In this document: positions 1 through 8,622 of the stretch, one piece after another
Layout: the number at the start of each line of letters is the position of its first letter
How positions within the stretch are numbered: the first letter of the stretch is position 1
Assembly: GCA_021802965.1 (NCBI GenBank)
Contig: JAJZQZ010000003.1
Coordinates: forward strand, 1-42,356
Source: Actinomycetes bacterium
Lineage (GTDB): Bacteria > Actinomycetota > Thermoleophilia > RBG-16-64-13
Reading direction: 5' to 3'
DNA length: 42,356 bases
Notes under the pieces: model-generated
The model's database searches: none
The model's input: only the letters and a program-made list of their open reading frames with translations
Told to the model about the DNA's origin: nothing
Made by a program: the position numbers and the translations under genes

Positions 1-874
1 CACGCAACCCAGCCGACCGTCCGTCGTCCGCGAGACGTCGACGGAGAAGCGAGTTCGCCGCCACGCCGCCCGCGACGCCGACGGCGGCCACTCTCTCCGC
101 CCTGGCAGCCGCGAGCAACTTCGTCACCAGGGCCTCCACCAGGGCGGCGCGGTACGAGGCGGCGACGTCGGCGGCACGCCCCGCCCGCTCGTCCGGCGAC
201 ATGTCGCGCAAGACGTAGTAGAGGGAGGTCTTCACCCCCGAGAAGGAGAAGTCCAGGTTCCCGCCGCGACGGAGCCCCACCGGGAAGTGGAAGGCAGAGG
301 CGTCCCCCGTCTCCGCCAGCACGTCGAGCTCCCTTCCCCCCGGATAACCAAGCCCCAGCAAGCGCGCGCCTTTGTCGAAGGCTTCGCCGGCCGCGTCGTC
401 GAGGGTCTGGCCCAGCAGGCGGAAGCTCCGCGGGGCGTCGACCCGGACCAGGGCGGTGTGTCCCCCGGACGCGACGAGGGTCACGTGAGGGAACGGGACC
501 CCCGGGTCGGCCAGCCAGACCGCGGCCAGGTGCCCGTGCAGATGGTTCACGGGGGTCAGGGGAAGCCGGCGGGACCACGCGATGGTCTTCGCGGTGTGCA
601 GGCCGACGAGGAGTGCGCCGATCAGACCGGGGCCCACCGTGACCGCGATGCGGGTGAGATCGTCCATGCCCACGCCGGCCCCCGTCATCGCCTCCCGGAT
701 TACCAGCGAGATGCGCTCCACGTGGGCGCGGCTGGCCACCTCGGGCACCACACCGCCGTATTTCTCGTGCATCGCGTCTTGGCTGTACACGAGAGATGAA
801 AGCGGCCGTCCATCCAAGCTCATCAGCGCGGCGCTGGTGTCGTCGCACGAGGTCTCTATCGCCAGGAGGGTCAT
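1..874 (-). CDS. tsaD: tRNA N6-adenosine threonylcarbamoyltransferase TsaD (partial, 3' end off window)
   Basis: TsaD transfers the threonylcarbamoyl group onto A37 of ANN-decoding tRNAs, working with TsaB and TsaE, both encoded just upstream. The N-terminus reads MTLLAIETSCDDTSAAL, the family signature, and a metal-binding NHLHGHL motif follows near residue 110. About 291 codons are present; the family is usually near 340 aa, so roughly 50 C-terminal residues lie beyond the left edge. The ATG (874-872) overlaps the rimI stop as ATGA, which indicates translational coupling. Identification is firm. Confidence 0.95.
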   Translation of the reverse strand, partial: MTLLAIETSCDDTSAALMSLDGRPLSSLVYSQDAMHEKYGGVVPEVASRAHVERISLVIREAMTGAGVGMDDLTRIAVTVGPGLIGALLVGLHTAKTIAWSRRLPLTPVNHLHGHLAAVWLADPGVPFPHVTLVASGGHTALVRVDAPRSFRLLGQTLDDAAGEAFDKGARLLGLGYPGGRELDVLAETGDASAFHFPVGLRRGGNLDFSFSGVKTSLYYVLRDMSPDERAGRAADVAASYRAALVEALVTKLLAAARAERVAAVGVAGGVAANSLLRRRLADDGRSAGLR

Positions 875-1338
875 GTCGTCGGAGACCCCCAGCGCACGAG
901 GACCAAGGCGTCCTCGCCGTTGTCCTGATAGTAGCGCCGCCGCCGCCCCGCCTCGATGAACCCCCGACTTGCGTACAGAGCGATCGCGGCCGTGTTCGTG
1001 GGCCGGACCTCGAGGGTGACGTCAGTGCCGGAGGATACACGTAGGAAATCATCGACCAATCTCGCGCCCACTCCGGTCCGCGCAAGGTCCGGCCGCACGG
1101 CTATGTCCATCACGTGCCAGATGTCGCCGTAGAACCTGGCCACGAGGTAGCCGACGACCGCCTGCTCGTGATCCACGGCGACGCGCGTGAAGCCCAGGGG
1201 GTTGTCGATCTCGGAAGCGAACGAGGCGAGAGACCACGGACACGGGAAGACCTCGAGCTCGATCCGCACCACCGCCGCAAGATCGTCGCGGTTCATCGGC
1301 CTGATGACGATAGGGGTGAGCGGCTTCACCGCGCCCAC
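871..1338 (-). CDS. rimI: Ribosomal protein alanine N-acetyltransferase RimI
   Basis: This is a 155-aa GNAT-fold acetyltransferase of the RimI type, which acetylates the N-terminal alanine of ribosomal protein S18. The acetyl-CoA binding stretch RTGVGARLV sits mid-protein, and the C-terminal half has the typical N..AIALYASRGF motif. It lies between tsaB and tsaD, the common bacterial arrangement. The listed start is GTG at 1338, 13 bases inside tsaB. A second GTG at 1329 would give a 4-base GTGA overlap like the other junctions of this operon and is equally plausible. Substrate is inferred from family and context. Confidence 0.88.
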   Translation of the reverse strand: MGAVKPLTPIVIRPMNRDDLAAVVRIELEVFPCPWSLASFASEIDNPLGFTRVAVDHEQAVVGYLVARFYGDIWHVMDIAVRPDLARTGVGARLVDDFLRVSSGTDVTLEVRPTNTAAIALYASRGFIEAGRRRRYYQDNGEDALVLVRWGSPTT

Positions 1339-2198
1339 GGGTCACGCATCCTGGTGATGTGAACGTCGGCGTCGGGGGAGCGGACGTAGAGGGGACGAAC
1401 CGCTTCCGGACTGCCGGGCGCTCCTGGATCGATAGGCGTATCGGACTCCTCGGCCCACCGCCCGCGCAGCCAGGGGAGCAGGCGCGAGCCGCCCAGACGT
1501 AAGTCGGGCTCCTCCAGCAGCCCCTGCCCACGCAATAGACTCCCGGCCGCGACGAGCCGGGGATACACCGGCAGAGGCATGTCCCCCACAAGATCGGGGT
1601 CGCCCACCAGCAGGGCACGTTCAAGGCTGCCCGGTTCCATCGAGCGCACGAGGGCCTCGGGCTCCACCGCCGAGTAGGCCTGTTCGCGGACCCACGGTCC
1701 CCGGCTGGGATCGTGGTCTCCCGAGATCCTCCGGTAGACGCCGGCGAAGAGCTGGCCTCGCCGGGCATCGACCACGGGCACGAGGCAGTCGATGCCTTCA
1801 TGGGCGACGCTGTCGACGGCAGAGGCGGCGTCCGCTGCCAGGGCGGCGAGCGTCGACACGCCCACGACCGGTATGTTCCGCGACAGAGCGAGGGCCCGCC
1901 CCGCCGCCACGCCCATGCGCACACCGGTGAAGGTGCCCGGCCCGGTCCCTACGACCACGGCCTCGAGGTCGCTCACGCCCAGCCCGGTGGCGGAGAGCAG
2001 TTGGTCCGCGAGGCTCAGCAACATGCGTGTGTGGGAACGGCCCGCTTTGACGGTGACCTCGGCCAGTGTCAGGATCGGGGCGCCCCCGTCCGAGGTCTCG
2101 GGGTCCCGGATGCAAAGTAGGGCAAGGGCGCACACGTCGGTGGACGTGTCCAGGGCCAGGACGGCGCGTCCGGCGGGTCGGGGAGCGGACCGCGTCAC
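1326..2198 (-). CDS. tsaB: tRNA threonylcarbamoyladenosine biosynthesis protein TsaB
   Basis: TsaB is the inactive ASKHA-fold paralogue of TsaD and the scaffold of the TsaB-TsaD-TsaE complex. The N-terminal VLALDTSTDVCALAL and the later GPGTFTGVRMGVA motif are diagnostic. The open frame extends upstream, but the start chosen is GTG 2198, which overlaps the tsaE stop as GTGA and leaves a short leader before the first beta strand. The resulting 290 aa is longer than the usual 220-240 aa; the extra length is in the C-terminal half, around the region before VRPLYVRSPDADV. Confidence 0.92.
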   Translation of the reverse strand: MTRSAPRPAGRAVLALDTSTDVCALALLCIRDPETSDGGAPILTLAEVTVKAGRSHTRMLLSLADQLLSATGLGVSDLEAVVVGTGPGTFTGVRMGVAAGRALALSRNIPVVGVSTLAALAADAASAVDSVAHEGIDCLVPVVDARRGQLFAGVYRRISGDHDPSRGPWVREQAYSAVEPEALVRSMEPGSLERALLVGDPDLVGDMPLPVYPRLVAAGSLLRGQGLLEEPDLRLGGSRLLPWLRGRWAEESDTPIDPGAPGSPEAVRPLYVRSPDADVHITRMRDPWAR

Positions 2199-2668
2199 GC
2201 GTCGCTCGCCTGCCAGCGCGTCACCTGGTCGGGCCCCGCGGCCAGCACACGCAACCGGCGCGTCGAAGGATCCACGTGCTCCAATTGCACGACCCATCCC
2301 GCCGGCCCCAAACGGTCCATCCCCGCGTCGGGCCATTCGACCAGGGTGACGGCGTCGGGCGAGACGTACTCCTCCAGGTCGAGCGTGTCCTCGTCGGCCA
2401 GGTCTTCCACTCGATAGAGATCGAGATGATGAACGGGGACCGGGCCCGCGTACACGTTGGCGATGGTGAACGAGGGGCTCCTCACGGGGTCGGTCACTCC
2501 GAGAGCGCCCGCCACCTCGCGCACGAACGCCGTCTTTCCCGCTCCCAGGGGACCGACGAGGAGCACGAGATCGCCGGGGCGGAGAGCGCGGGCGAAGCGG
2601 ACGGCCACCGCCGCAAGCCGGGCCTCGTCCACGGTCTCGTCGATCAGCGTGGTCTCACCGTCCATCAC
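2195..2668 (-). CDS. tsaE: tRNA threonylcarbamoyladenosine biosynthesis ATPase TsaE
   Basis: TsaE is the small ATPase that drives the t6A-forming complex. The Walker A motif GPLGAGKT is at about residues 39-46, followed by the family motif SPSFTIANVY and HLDLYR; a late VEWPD is also typical. At 157 aa the length is normal. The ATG at 2668 overlaps the stop of the upstream glycosylase gene (ATGA), and its own stop overlaps tsaB, so the genes from udg to tsaD are likely one message. Confidence 0.95.
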   Translation of the reverse strand: MMDGETTLIDETVDEARLAAVAVRFARALRPGDLVLLVGPLGAGKTAFVREVAGALGVTDPVRSPSFTIANVYAGPVPVHHLDLYRVEDLADEDTLDLEEYVSPDAVTLVEWPDAGMDRLGPAGWVVQLEHVDPSTRRLRVLAAGPDQVTRWQASDA

Positions 2669-3456
2669 CAGAGGGGCAGCTGCTCGGCCGCGCCCGTTCT
2701 AGGGTGTCCGGGACCGCTCTCGTCGCTTGACGCGGAGGCGTCGTCAGGGGTAGCTGGGCGGGCCGGCGGAACGCCCGGCGCCTCCACAGGAGAGGCGTCG
2801 GGCGGCGAGGCCGGATCAGGATCGGGAGGCCGTGCGCCCGCAAGCGCCTCGACTCCACGATCGAGCAGCCGACGCAGCCGCATGAAGTCGGCCTGCAGGA
2901 CCTCTCGGTTCGCTGGAGTGTAGAGAGCGGCAGCCGGATGGAACACGGGGAACACCAGCACCGGCACGCCGGCTACCACGGTCGACTTGGCCCTTCCGCG
3001 CACGGCGCCCATGCCGGCGTCGGTCTCCGCTATCAGCCGCGTGGCAAAACGCCCCAAGGTGCATACGACTCTGGGGCGGATGGTCCTCACCTGCTCCATG
3101 AGGTGCGGGCTGCACGCGGCGATCTCGTCCGGAAGGGGGTCTCGATTCTCCGGAGGGCGGCACTTCACCACGTTGGCGATATAGACATCTTCGCGCTTCA
3201 GACCGATCGACGCGAGAAGCTCGGTGAGCAGCTTGCCGGCGGCCCCGACAAAAGGCTCCCCCTGCTTGTCTTCGTTGAAGCCCGGCCCTTCGCCGATGAA
3301 CATGAGGTCGGCCACCGGGCTGCCGACGCCGAAGACGACCTGGGTGCGCGCTCCCGAGAGACGGCACAGTCCGCACTCGCGCAGCGCCGCCGCCTGGGAA
3401 CCCAGCCGGGCCGCGGCTCCAGCTGCGTCTTTGAGCTGCTCGTCAGAGGGCGACAT
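2665..3456 (-). CDS. Family 4 uracil-DNA glycosylase with C-terminal clamp-motif-like tail
   Basis: This enzyme removes uracil from DNA. Residues 55-59 (GEGPG) and H173-PAAAL are the family 4 active-site motifs. Four cysteines, C28, C31, C99 and C115, have exactly the spacing (3, 68, 16) expected of the iron-sulphur cluster of thermostable family 4 enzymes. The catalytic domain ends near residue 205; it is followed by about 55 residues rich in Pro, Ala and Asp, then the terminal hexapeptide EQLPLW, which resembles a beta sliding-clamp binding motif. The frame opens at TTG 3459, but ATG 3456 is preferred. It heads the tsaE-tsaB-rimI-tsaD run. Confidence 0.92.
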   Translation of the reverse strand: MSPSDEQLKDAAGAAARLGSQAAALRECGLCRLSGARTQVVFGVGSPVADLMFIGEGPGFNEDKQGEPFVGAAGKLLTELLASIGLKREDVYIANVVKCRPPENRDPLPDEIAACSPHLMEQVRTIRPRVVCTLGRFATRLIAETDAGMGAVRGRAKSTVVAGVPVLVFPVFHPAAALYTPANREVLQADFMRLRRLLDRGVEALAGARPPDPDPASPPDASPVEAPGVPPARPATPDDASASSDESGPGHPRTGAAEQLPLW

Positions 3457-3591
3457 CAACCCTCTCGCTGCTGGGGCACGGCCGGATCCTCCGCGTCAGG
3501 TGGTCTTTCCCGGGATGTCGAGGGGCATCAGGAAGCAGAGTAACAGATACAGCGCGAGCACGATGATGTTGGACCCCGGCCCTCGGGATGG

Positions 3592-3620
3592 TTGCGTCGA
3601 CCCGACCCCGATGTTATTCT
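3592..3620 (+). promoter_or_regulatory. Candidate sigma-70-type promoter for the DUF2520-yjbQ-hps operon
   Basis: TTGCGT at 3592-3597 and TATTCT at 3615-3620 are separated by exactly 17 bases. If used, transcription would begin near 3628, giving a leader of over 100 bases, and the TTG at 3592 could not be the start codon of the downstream gene. A second possible -10 (TGG TATCTG, 3731-3739, extended type) lies nearer the coding region. Nothing else was recognised between 3457 and 3591. Confidence 0.4.
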
Positions 3621-4791
3621 GCGGTCGAATGCCGTCATCTGGGATGTCTACCTTCCAGAGGCGTACCCGGGAGCACGGCACTCCGGCCGGTGGCCGTACT
3701 GTATTCCGCGCGCGAGCGCACGACCGAGTCTGGTATCTGTCCCCAGAACTGGAACGGAAGGTCTTCTCATCGTCGATCAGAATCCCCACGCTCGGGGGAT
3801 CTCTCCCTCTCCCCCTCGCTCCACCCTCGAGGCACTCCGCTTCGCCGTCATCGGCGCCGGTCGCCTGGGTACGTCGCTTGCGCTGGCGCTCCAGCAGGCC
3901 GGCGCGCAGCTCTCCGCCTACTCGTGCGCCACGTCGGCCGGGCTCCGCCGAGCGGCGGGCTTCCTCGGCGAGCTTGGCCACGCCGATATCCCCGGGATGG
4001 TAGCCGCCGGCGCCGGAACGACGCTGTACCTGGTCTGCGTGCCCGACGACGCGATCGAGCACGTGGCGGACACCCTCGCCGAGGCCCTCGCCGACGGCAC
4101 AAGCCCTGCAGCCCGGACGATCGGCGCCTCGTGGCCCCTCGCGGTCGCCCACACCAGCGGAGCCACCTCGACGGCCGCTCTCGCCGCATGCGGGCGCGCC
4201 GGCGCCTTGACCCTCGCGGTGCATCCCCTCCAGACCTTCAGCGACCCCGCCTCGGGGCCACGTCGCCTGGAGGGGACGGCGATGGCGGTGACGCCAGGGC
4301 TGCCCGAGACGGCCGGCGAGGCCTGGCTTCTCGGCGAGCGGATCGCCCACGCCGTCGGAGCACGGCCCTTCCTTCTCAAGGAAAAGGACCGCGTGCTCTA
4401 CCATGCGGCGGCCACGATCGCAAGCAACTATCTGGTCACTGTGGCCCACGTCGCGGAGGACCTGTTCACCCAGGCCGGCTTCCCCCCCGGCGAGGCTTTG
4501 CCTGCCCTCCTGCCTCTGATGCGTGGCGCCCTGGACAATCTGGCTCAGCAGGGCTCGGTCGCGGCTCTCACCGGACCGCTCAGCCGAGGCGACGTGGCCA
4601 CGGTCTCCGCCCACATCTCGGAGCTGGCCGACCGGGCTCCGGCACACCTCCCCATGTACCGCCGGCTGGGTGAGGCCACCCTGGAAATAGTGCGGTTGAG
4701 GGCGACGGTCGCTCCCGCGACCGTCGCCGCGCTCGCCGCTCTTCTCGCCGATACCCCTCTGCAGACCCTCACGAAGGAGGCCCTCCCATGA
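3592..4791 (+). CDS. Rossmann-like / DUF2520 NAD(P)-binding protein, start uncertain
   Basis: The protein has an N-terminal NAD(P)-binding Rossmann fold ([14 protein letters not shown], beginning near 3841) and a C-terminal helical DUF2520 domain, resembling ketopantoate reductase or 6-phosphogluconate dehydrogenase-like folds. Its substrate is unknown. Members often neighbour panC, and panC is 1.8 kb away here, convergent. The listed TTG start is the only ATG/GTG/TTG in frame ahead of the glycine motif, but it falls inside a candidate promoter. A GGAAGG at 3756-3761 lies 7 bases before an in-frame ATC (3769), which would give a sensible short N-terminus. The stop overlaps yjbQ as ATGA. Confidence 0.8.
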   Translation: MRRPDPDVILRSNAVIWDVYLPEAYPGARHSGRWPYCIPRASARPSLVSVPRTGTEGLLIVDQNPHARGISPSPPRSTLEALRFAVIGAGRLGTSLALALQQAGAQLSAYSCATSAGLRRAAGFLGELGHADIPGMVAAGAGTTLYLVCVPDDAIEHVADTLAEALADGTSPAARTIGASWPLAVAHTSGATSTAALAACGRAGALTLAVHPLQTFSDPASGPRRLEGTAMAVTPGLPETAGEAWLLGERIAHAVGARPFLLKEKDRVLYHAAATIASNYLVTVAHVAEDLFTQAGFPPGEALPALLPLMRGALDNLAQQGSVAALTGPLSRGDVATVSAHISELADRAPAHLPMYRRLGEATLEIVRLRATVAPATVAALAALLADTPLQTLTKEALP

Positions 4792-5300
4792 ACCCCCGCC
4801 CGGCGGTCCTTGCCCCGGCCCACCCCACGCCCGCCCGCGCCGCCGCTCCGGCGGACGAGGTGACCGGGCCGCTCACCGTGAGCACCCATCGTCTCCGCTT
4901 CTCGACCCGGGGTGAGGGCGACGTGATCAACCTCACCGACGAGCTCGGCCAGGTGTTGCGGGAGACAGGGCTCATCGCCGGCACCCTCACCGTCTTCGCC
5001 CCGGGGGCGACGGGCGCGATCACGACCCTCGAGTTCGAGCCGGGCGCGGTGCGCGACTTTCAGCGCCTGTTCGATCAGATCGTCCCCCGCGACCAGCCGT
5101 ATGCCCACAATCTGCTTCTCAGCGACGGCAACGGACACTCGCACGTGCGCGCCGGTCTGCTCGGCCCCTCGGTCACCATCCCGTTCAGTGAGGGCCGCTT
5201 GTGCTTGGGCACCTGGCAGGAGGTGGTGTTCGTGTGCTTCGACGAACGACCGCGCGAGCGAACCGTGGTGGCGCAGGTGATGGGAGTGACAGCGGTATGA
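4788..5300 (+). CDS. YjbQ/UPF0047 family protein (secondary thiamine-phosphate synthase-like)
   Basis: The C-terminal 130 residues match the YjbQ family closely: HNLLLSDGNGHSHVRAGLLGPS, then IPFSEGRLCLGTWQ, then RPRERTVVAQVMG. The conserved His and Asp residues are thought to bind metal; E. coli YjbQ shows weak thiamine phosphate synthase activity, and the true role is unsettled. About 35 extra N-terminal residues rich in Ala and Pro are unlike the core. The ATG overlaps the stop of the DUF2520 gene, and its own stop overlaps the next gene (ATGA at 5297), so all three are coupled. Confidence 0.88.
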   Translation: MNPRPAVLAPAHPTPARAAAPADEVTGPLTVSTHRLRFSTRGEGDVINLTDELGQVLRETGLIAGTLTVFAPGATGAITTLEFEPGAVRDFQRLFDQIVPRDQPYAHNLLLSDGNGHSHVRAGLLGPSVTIPFSEGRLCLGTWQEVVFVCFDERPRERTVVAQVMGVTAV

Positions 5301-6631
5301 GCTCAGCCGCCGAAAAGACCCCTCGAGCGAACAGCGCGAAACCCGGCGCTCCGCGACTGCAACTGGCTCTCGATTTCGTCGACCTGCCGCGGGCCCTCAA
5401 GGTTGCCGAGGAGGCGGTGCTCGGCGGCGCGGACTGGCTGGAGGCCGGGACTCCGCTCATCAAGAGCGAGGGGCTGCAGGCAGTCCGGGCCCTGCGCGAC
5501 CGCTGGCCCGAACACATCGTCGTGGCCGACATGAAGACCATGGACGCCGGCCGAGCCGAGGTCGAGTACGCGGCTAAAGCGGGGGCCCGCGTGGTGGGGG
5601 TGCTGGGGCTGGCCTCCGACGCCACCATCCGCGAGTGCGTCGAAGCCGGTCGCAACTACGGAGCCGAGATCATCGTGGACATGATCGGCGTGGCCGACCC
5701 GGTCGCCCGCGCCCGGGAGGTCGAGGCCCTTGGCGCCTCCTACGTGGGCATCCACGTGGCCATCGACGAGCAGATGGCCGGCAAGACGCCCTTCGACATC
5801 CTCCGGCAGGTGGCCGCCGCGGTCTCCATCCCCGTGGCCGTCGCGGGCGGCATCAATTCCGAGACCGCCGGCGAGGCGGTCGAGGCCGGCGCAGCCATCG
5901 TCATCGTGGGCGGCGCCATCACGAAGGCCACCGATGCCACCGAGGCCACGCGCCTGATCAAGCACGCGATCGCCCACCGGGTATCGGTGAAGTCAGACTA
6001 CTTCGTCCGCGCCAGCGGGGACGATCTGCGCGAGGTGCTCCTGCGGGTCTCCGCCGCCAACGTATCCGATGCACTCCACCGCTCGGGCGACCTTCCCGGC
6101 ATCGTCGCTCGAACGCCGGGCGCCAAGATGGTCGGACGGGCCGTGACGGTCCGCACCTATCCCGGTGACTGGGCAAAACCGGTGGAGGCCATCGACGTCG
6201 CCGAGGAAGGCGACGTGATCGTCATCGACGCCGGCGGCGTGCTGCCCGCGGTGTGGGGCGAGCTGGCGACGAACTCAGCGATCCAAAGAGGCTTGGCGGG
6301 CGTCGTCATCGCCGGAGCTGCCCGTGACACGGGCGATATCCGCGAGCTGGGTTTTCCGCTCTTTTCCTCCCACGTCACGCCCACTGCCGGCGAGCCCAAG
6401 GGTTTCGGCGAGATCGGCGTGCCCATCCGCATCGGAGGGGTGACGGTGTCGCCGGGCGACTGGATCGTCGGCGACGACGACGGGGTCTGCGTCATACCCA
6501 AGGAGAAAGCGGTCGAGTACACCAATCGGGCGATGGACGTCCTCGAACGAGAGAACCGGCTGCGGGGCGAGATCCTGGAGGGCAGCACGCTGAGCCAGGT
6601 CGCCTACCTCCTCAAGTGGGAGAAGAAGTAG
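5297..6631 (+). CDS. Fused 3-hexulose-6-phosphate synthase / RraA-like aldolase
   Basis: This 444-aa protein joins two enzymes. Residues about 20-230 form an orotidine-decarboxylase-type TIM barrel of the hexulose-6-phosphate synthase family (LALDFVDLPRAL, VADMKTMDAG, VAVAGGINSETA), which condenses formaldehyde with ribulose 5-phosphate or runs in reverse to make ribulose 5-phosphate. Residues about 245-430 form an RraA-like domain; GAARDTGD keeps the Arg-Asp-x2-Asp residues of the HMG/CHA class II aldolases, so it may be an active lyase rather than an RNase regulator. The fusion is best known from archaea. No hexulose-phosphate isomerase is visible in the window. The ATG at 5297 is fixed by the 4-base overlap with yjbQ. 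Confidence 0.88.
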   Translation: MSSAAEKTPRANSAKPGAPRLQLALDFVDLPRALKVAEEAVLGGADWLEAGTPLIKSEGLQAVRALRDRWPEHIVVADMKTMDAGRAEVEYAAKAGARVVGVLGLASDATIRECVEAGRNYGAEIIVDMIGVADPVARAREVEALGASYVGIHVAIDEQMAGKTPFDILRQVAAAVSIPVAVAGGINSETAGEAVEAGAAIVIVGGAITKATDATEATRLIKHAIAHRVSVKSDYFVRASGDDLREVLLRVSAANVSDALHRSGDLPGIVARTPGAKMVGRAVTVRTYPGDWAKPVEAIDVAEEGDVIVIDAGGVLPAVWGELATNSAIQRGLAGVVIAGAARDTGDIRELGFPLFSSHVTPTAGEPKGFGEIGVPIRIGGVTVSPGDWIVGDDDGVCVIPKEKAVEYTNRAMDVLERENRLRGEILEGSTLSQVAYLLKWEKK

Positions 6632-6635
6632 CCCC

Positions 6636-7535
6636 CTAGGGCACCTTGACGAGCACGTTGTCGATGAGCCGTGTCGCGCCGAAGAACACCGCGGCGGCCA
6701 CGACGACCTCGCCTCTGACGACCTGCGGCTCTCTGAGGTCGTCCGCGGATACGACCTCGACGTAATCCACGCGGTCCGGGGGATCCTCGGCCAGGACCTT
6801 CAGGGCCGCGTCCTTGACAGCCCCGGCGTCGCGCTCACCCGACTCGAGGGCGTGTTGCGCAGCCCGGAGCGCCCGGTTCAGGATGGGAGCCCTCGCCCGC
6901 TGCTGCGGGGTGAGGTAGGCGTTGCGTGAGCTCATGGCCACGCCGTCGGCGTCGCGCACGATGGGGCATACGACCACCTCCACGCCCAGATCGAGGTCTG
7001 CGGCCATCCGACGGACGATCAGGGCCTGCTGGGCGTCCTTCTGCCCGAAGTAGGCGCGGTCCGGTCGACAGAGCGCGAACAGCTTGGTCACCACCGTCGC
7101 CACCCCGCGGAAGTGCCCAGGCCGGGCTCGTCCACACAGCACCTCCGACAAGCCCTCGACGTCGACCCAGGTGCAATGCCCCGGCGCGTACATCTCCTCT
7201 GCCGACGGGTGGAAGACGAGGTCCACTCCCTCGCCCGCCGCCAAGGAGAGGTCGCGATCCAGGTCGCGCGGGTAGCGGTCCAGGTCCTCGGCCGGGCCGA
7301 ACTGGGTGGGGTTGACGAAGATGGACATCACCACCAGGTCGTTCTCGACGCGCGCCCGCCGCGCGAGCGATAGGTGGCCCTCGTGCAGGAACCCCATGGT
7401 CGGCACCAGTCCGACCGAAAAAGGGCGGCCCTGGGCGATGCCGGCCACCCGGGCCGCCTCGAGCCGGGCCCGAAGGCCGTCCTTGCTCTCCACGACCTCG
7501 GGAAGCGACGCCGTCCCTTCGGGTGCGACCGTCAT
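6636..7535 (-). CDS. panC: Pantothenate synthetase PanC
   Basis: PanC condenses pantoate and beta-alanine with ATP to form pantothenate, the precursor of coenzyme A. The ATP-binding VPTMGFLHEGHLSL, the SIFVNPTQF motif, the FGQKDAQQ motif and SSRNAYL are all present. The 299-aa protein is slightly longer than typical (about 280). The open frame continues far upstream, but ATG 7535, 14 bases after the P1 peptidase stop, is the right start. The stop is separated from the convergent hps/rraA stop by only 4 bases, so no intrinsic terminator fits between them. Confidence 0.96.
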   Translation of the reverse strand: MTVAPEGTASLPEVVESKDGLRARLEAARVAGIAQGRPFSVGLVPTMGFLHEGHLSLARRARVENDLVVMSIFVNPTQFGPAEDLDRYPRDLDRDLSLAAGEGVDLVFHPSAEEMYAPGHCTWVDVEGLSEVLCGRARPGHFRGVATVVTKLFALCRPDRAYFGQKDAQQALIVRRMAADLDLGVEVVVCPIVRDADGVAMSSRNAYLTPQQRARAPILNRALRAAQHALESGERDAGAVKDAALKVLAEDPPDRVDYVEVVSADDLREPQVVRGEVVVAAAVFFGATRLIDNVLVKVP

Positions 7536-7549
7536 GCCGTCTTCACCGA

Positions 7550-8542
7550 CTACAGATCCTCGAGGGCGGGGGCACCGTGCAGACTCCAGGCACAGCGGAC
7601 CGCGCGCCGGATAGAGCTCGCGACGGCATCGGCCGCCGCGCAGCCCAGCTGGAAGACGGTCACCGGCCGAAGGCCGGCGGAGAGGACGAACACCGCGTCG
7701 CCATCGATCGGGGTGTGGACGGGGCTGATCGCCCGGGCAAGCCCATCGTGCGCCATCCGCGCCACCTGACCGCACTGAGTCTTGTCCAGACGGGCGTCGG
7801 TGGCCACCACGGACAAGGTGGTGTGCTCGGCGCGAGCGTCGAAGCGGGGATGGTCCGAGACCGTCAGAACATAGGCATGGCTGTCGAGGAATCGCCCGTC
7901 GCGAACGGCGGCTCCCTCCCTGACCTCCTCGGGGCCCAGCCCGCCCGTGCGCGCCCCGGCCAGGATGGATCCATCCTCCGCCAGCACATCGCCGAACGCG
8001 TTGCAGACGGTCATGGCGGTGACGGTGACGCCACCCGGAAGAGCGACGCTGGCGACGCCGAAGCCGGACTTCATCCAGCCCTCCTCGCCCAGCATCTTGC
8101 CGACCGTCGCACCCGTTCCCACGCCCACCGACCCCTCCTCCACGGAGGCCGCCGCGGCCGCTGCCGCCCGATATCCGTCCTCGGCCCGGGGACGGCTCGT
8201 CGCATGGCCGAGTCCGAGATCGTAGATGACAGCGGCCGGGACCAGCGGGATCCGCCCGAAGGGGGTCTGGTAGCCGAAGCCCCGCTCCTCGAGATAGCGG
8301 ACCACGCCGTCGGCGGCGGCCAGGCCGAAAGCGCTCCCGCCGGCGAGCACCACCGCGTGAAGCTCGTTGACCGACGAGAACGGCGAGAGCAGATCCGTCT
8401 CGCGTGTCCCGGGTCCGCCGCCGCGCACTTCGAGGGACCCGACCACGCCGCGGGGAGCCACGACCACGGTGCAGCCGGTCCCGCCCACCGCGTCGGTGGC
8501 ATGCCCGACCAAGATCCCCTCGACCCCGATGAGGGCACTCAT
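7550..8542 (-). CDS. P1 family (DmpA-like) self-processing aminopeptidase/hydrolase
   Basis: The protein belongs to the DmpA/P1 (S58) family of Ntn-type hydrolases, which cut themselves into two chains and act as aminopeptidases or amidases. Visible motifs are LLSPFSSVNELHAVVLAGGSAFGL in the N-terminal half and HTTLSVVATDARL, where cleavage and the nucleophile are expected, in the C-terminal half. A GGAGG ribosome binding site lies 9 bases ahead of ATG 8542. It sits between rho and panC on the same strand. The substrate cannot be told from sequence. Confidence 0.88.
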   Translation of the reverse strand: MSALIGVEGILVGHATDAVGGTGCTVVVAPRGVVGSLEVRGGGPGTRETDLLSPFSSVNELHAVVLAGGSAFGLAAADGVVRYLEERGFGYQTPFGRIPLVPAAVIYDLGLGHATSRPRAEDGYRAAAAAAASVEEGSVGVGTGATVGKMLGEEGWMKSGFGVASVALPGGVTVTAMTVCNAFGDVLAEDGSILAGARTGGLGPEEVREGAAVRDGRFLDSHAYVLTVSDHPRFDARAEHTTLSVVATDARLDKTQCGQVARMAHDGLARAISPVHTPIDGDAVFVLSAGLRPVTVFQLGCAAADAVASSIRRAVRCAWSLHGAPALEDL

Positions 8543-8622
8543 CCCGGCGACCCTCCGCCACGAGGGGCGCTCATCGGAGGTGCCTGGCCCGCTGGTCGCG
8601 GAGCATCACTCTTCAGCACCGG

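Noticed and set aside
287-799. Long plus-strand frames opposite tsaD, rimI, tsaB and the other minus-strand genes
   Set aside because: They are antisense shadows of well-recognised genes; GC-rich codon bias keeps them free of stops and they have no family motifs.
3496-3561. Possible 21-residue hydrophobic ORF on the minus strand upstream of the uracil-DNA glycosylase
   Set aside because: It needs a GTG start without a ribosome binding site, and such a short hydrophobic frame can arise by chance.
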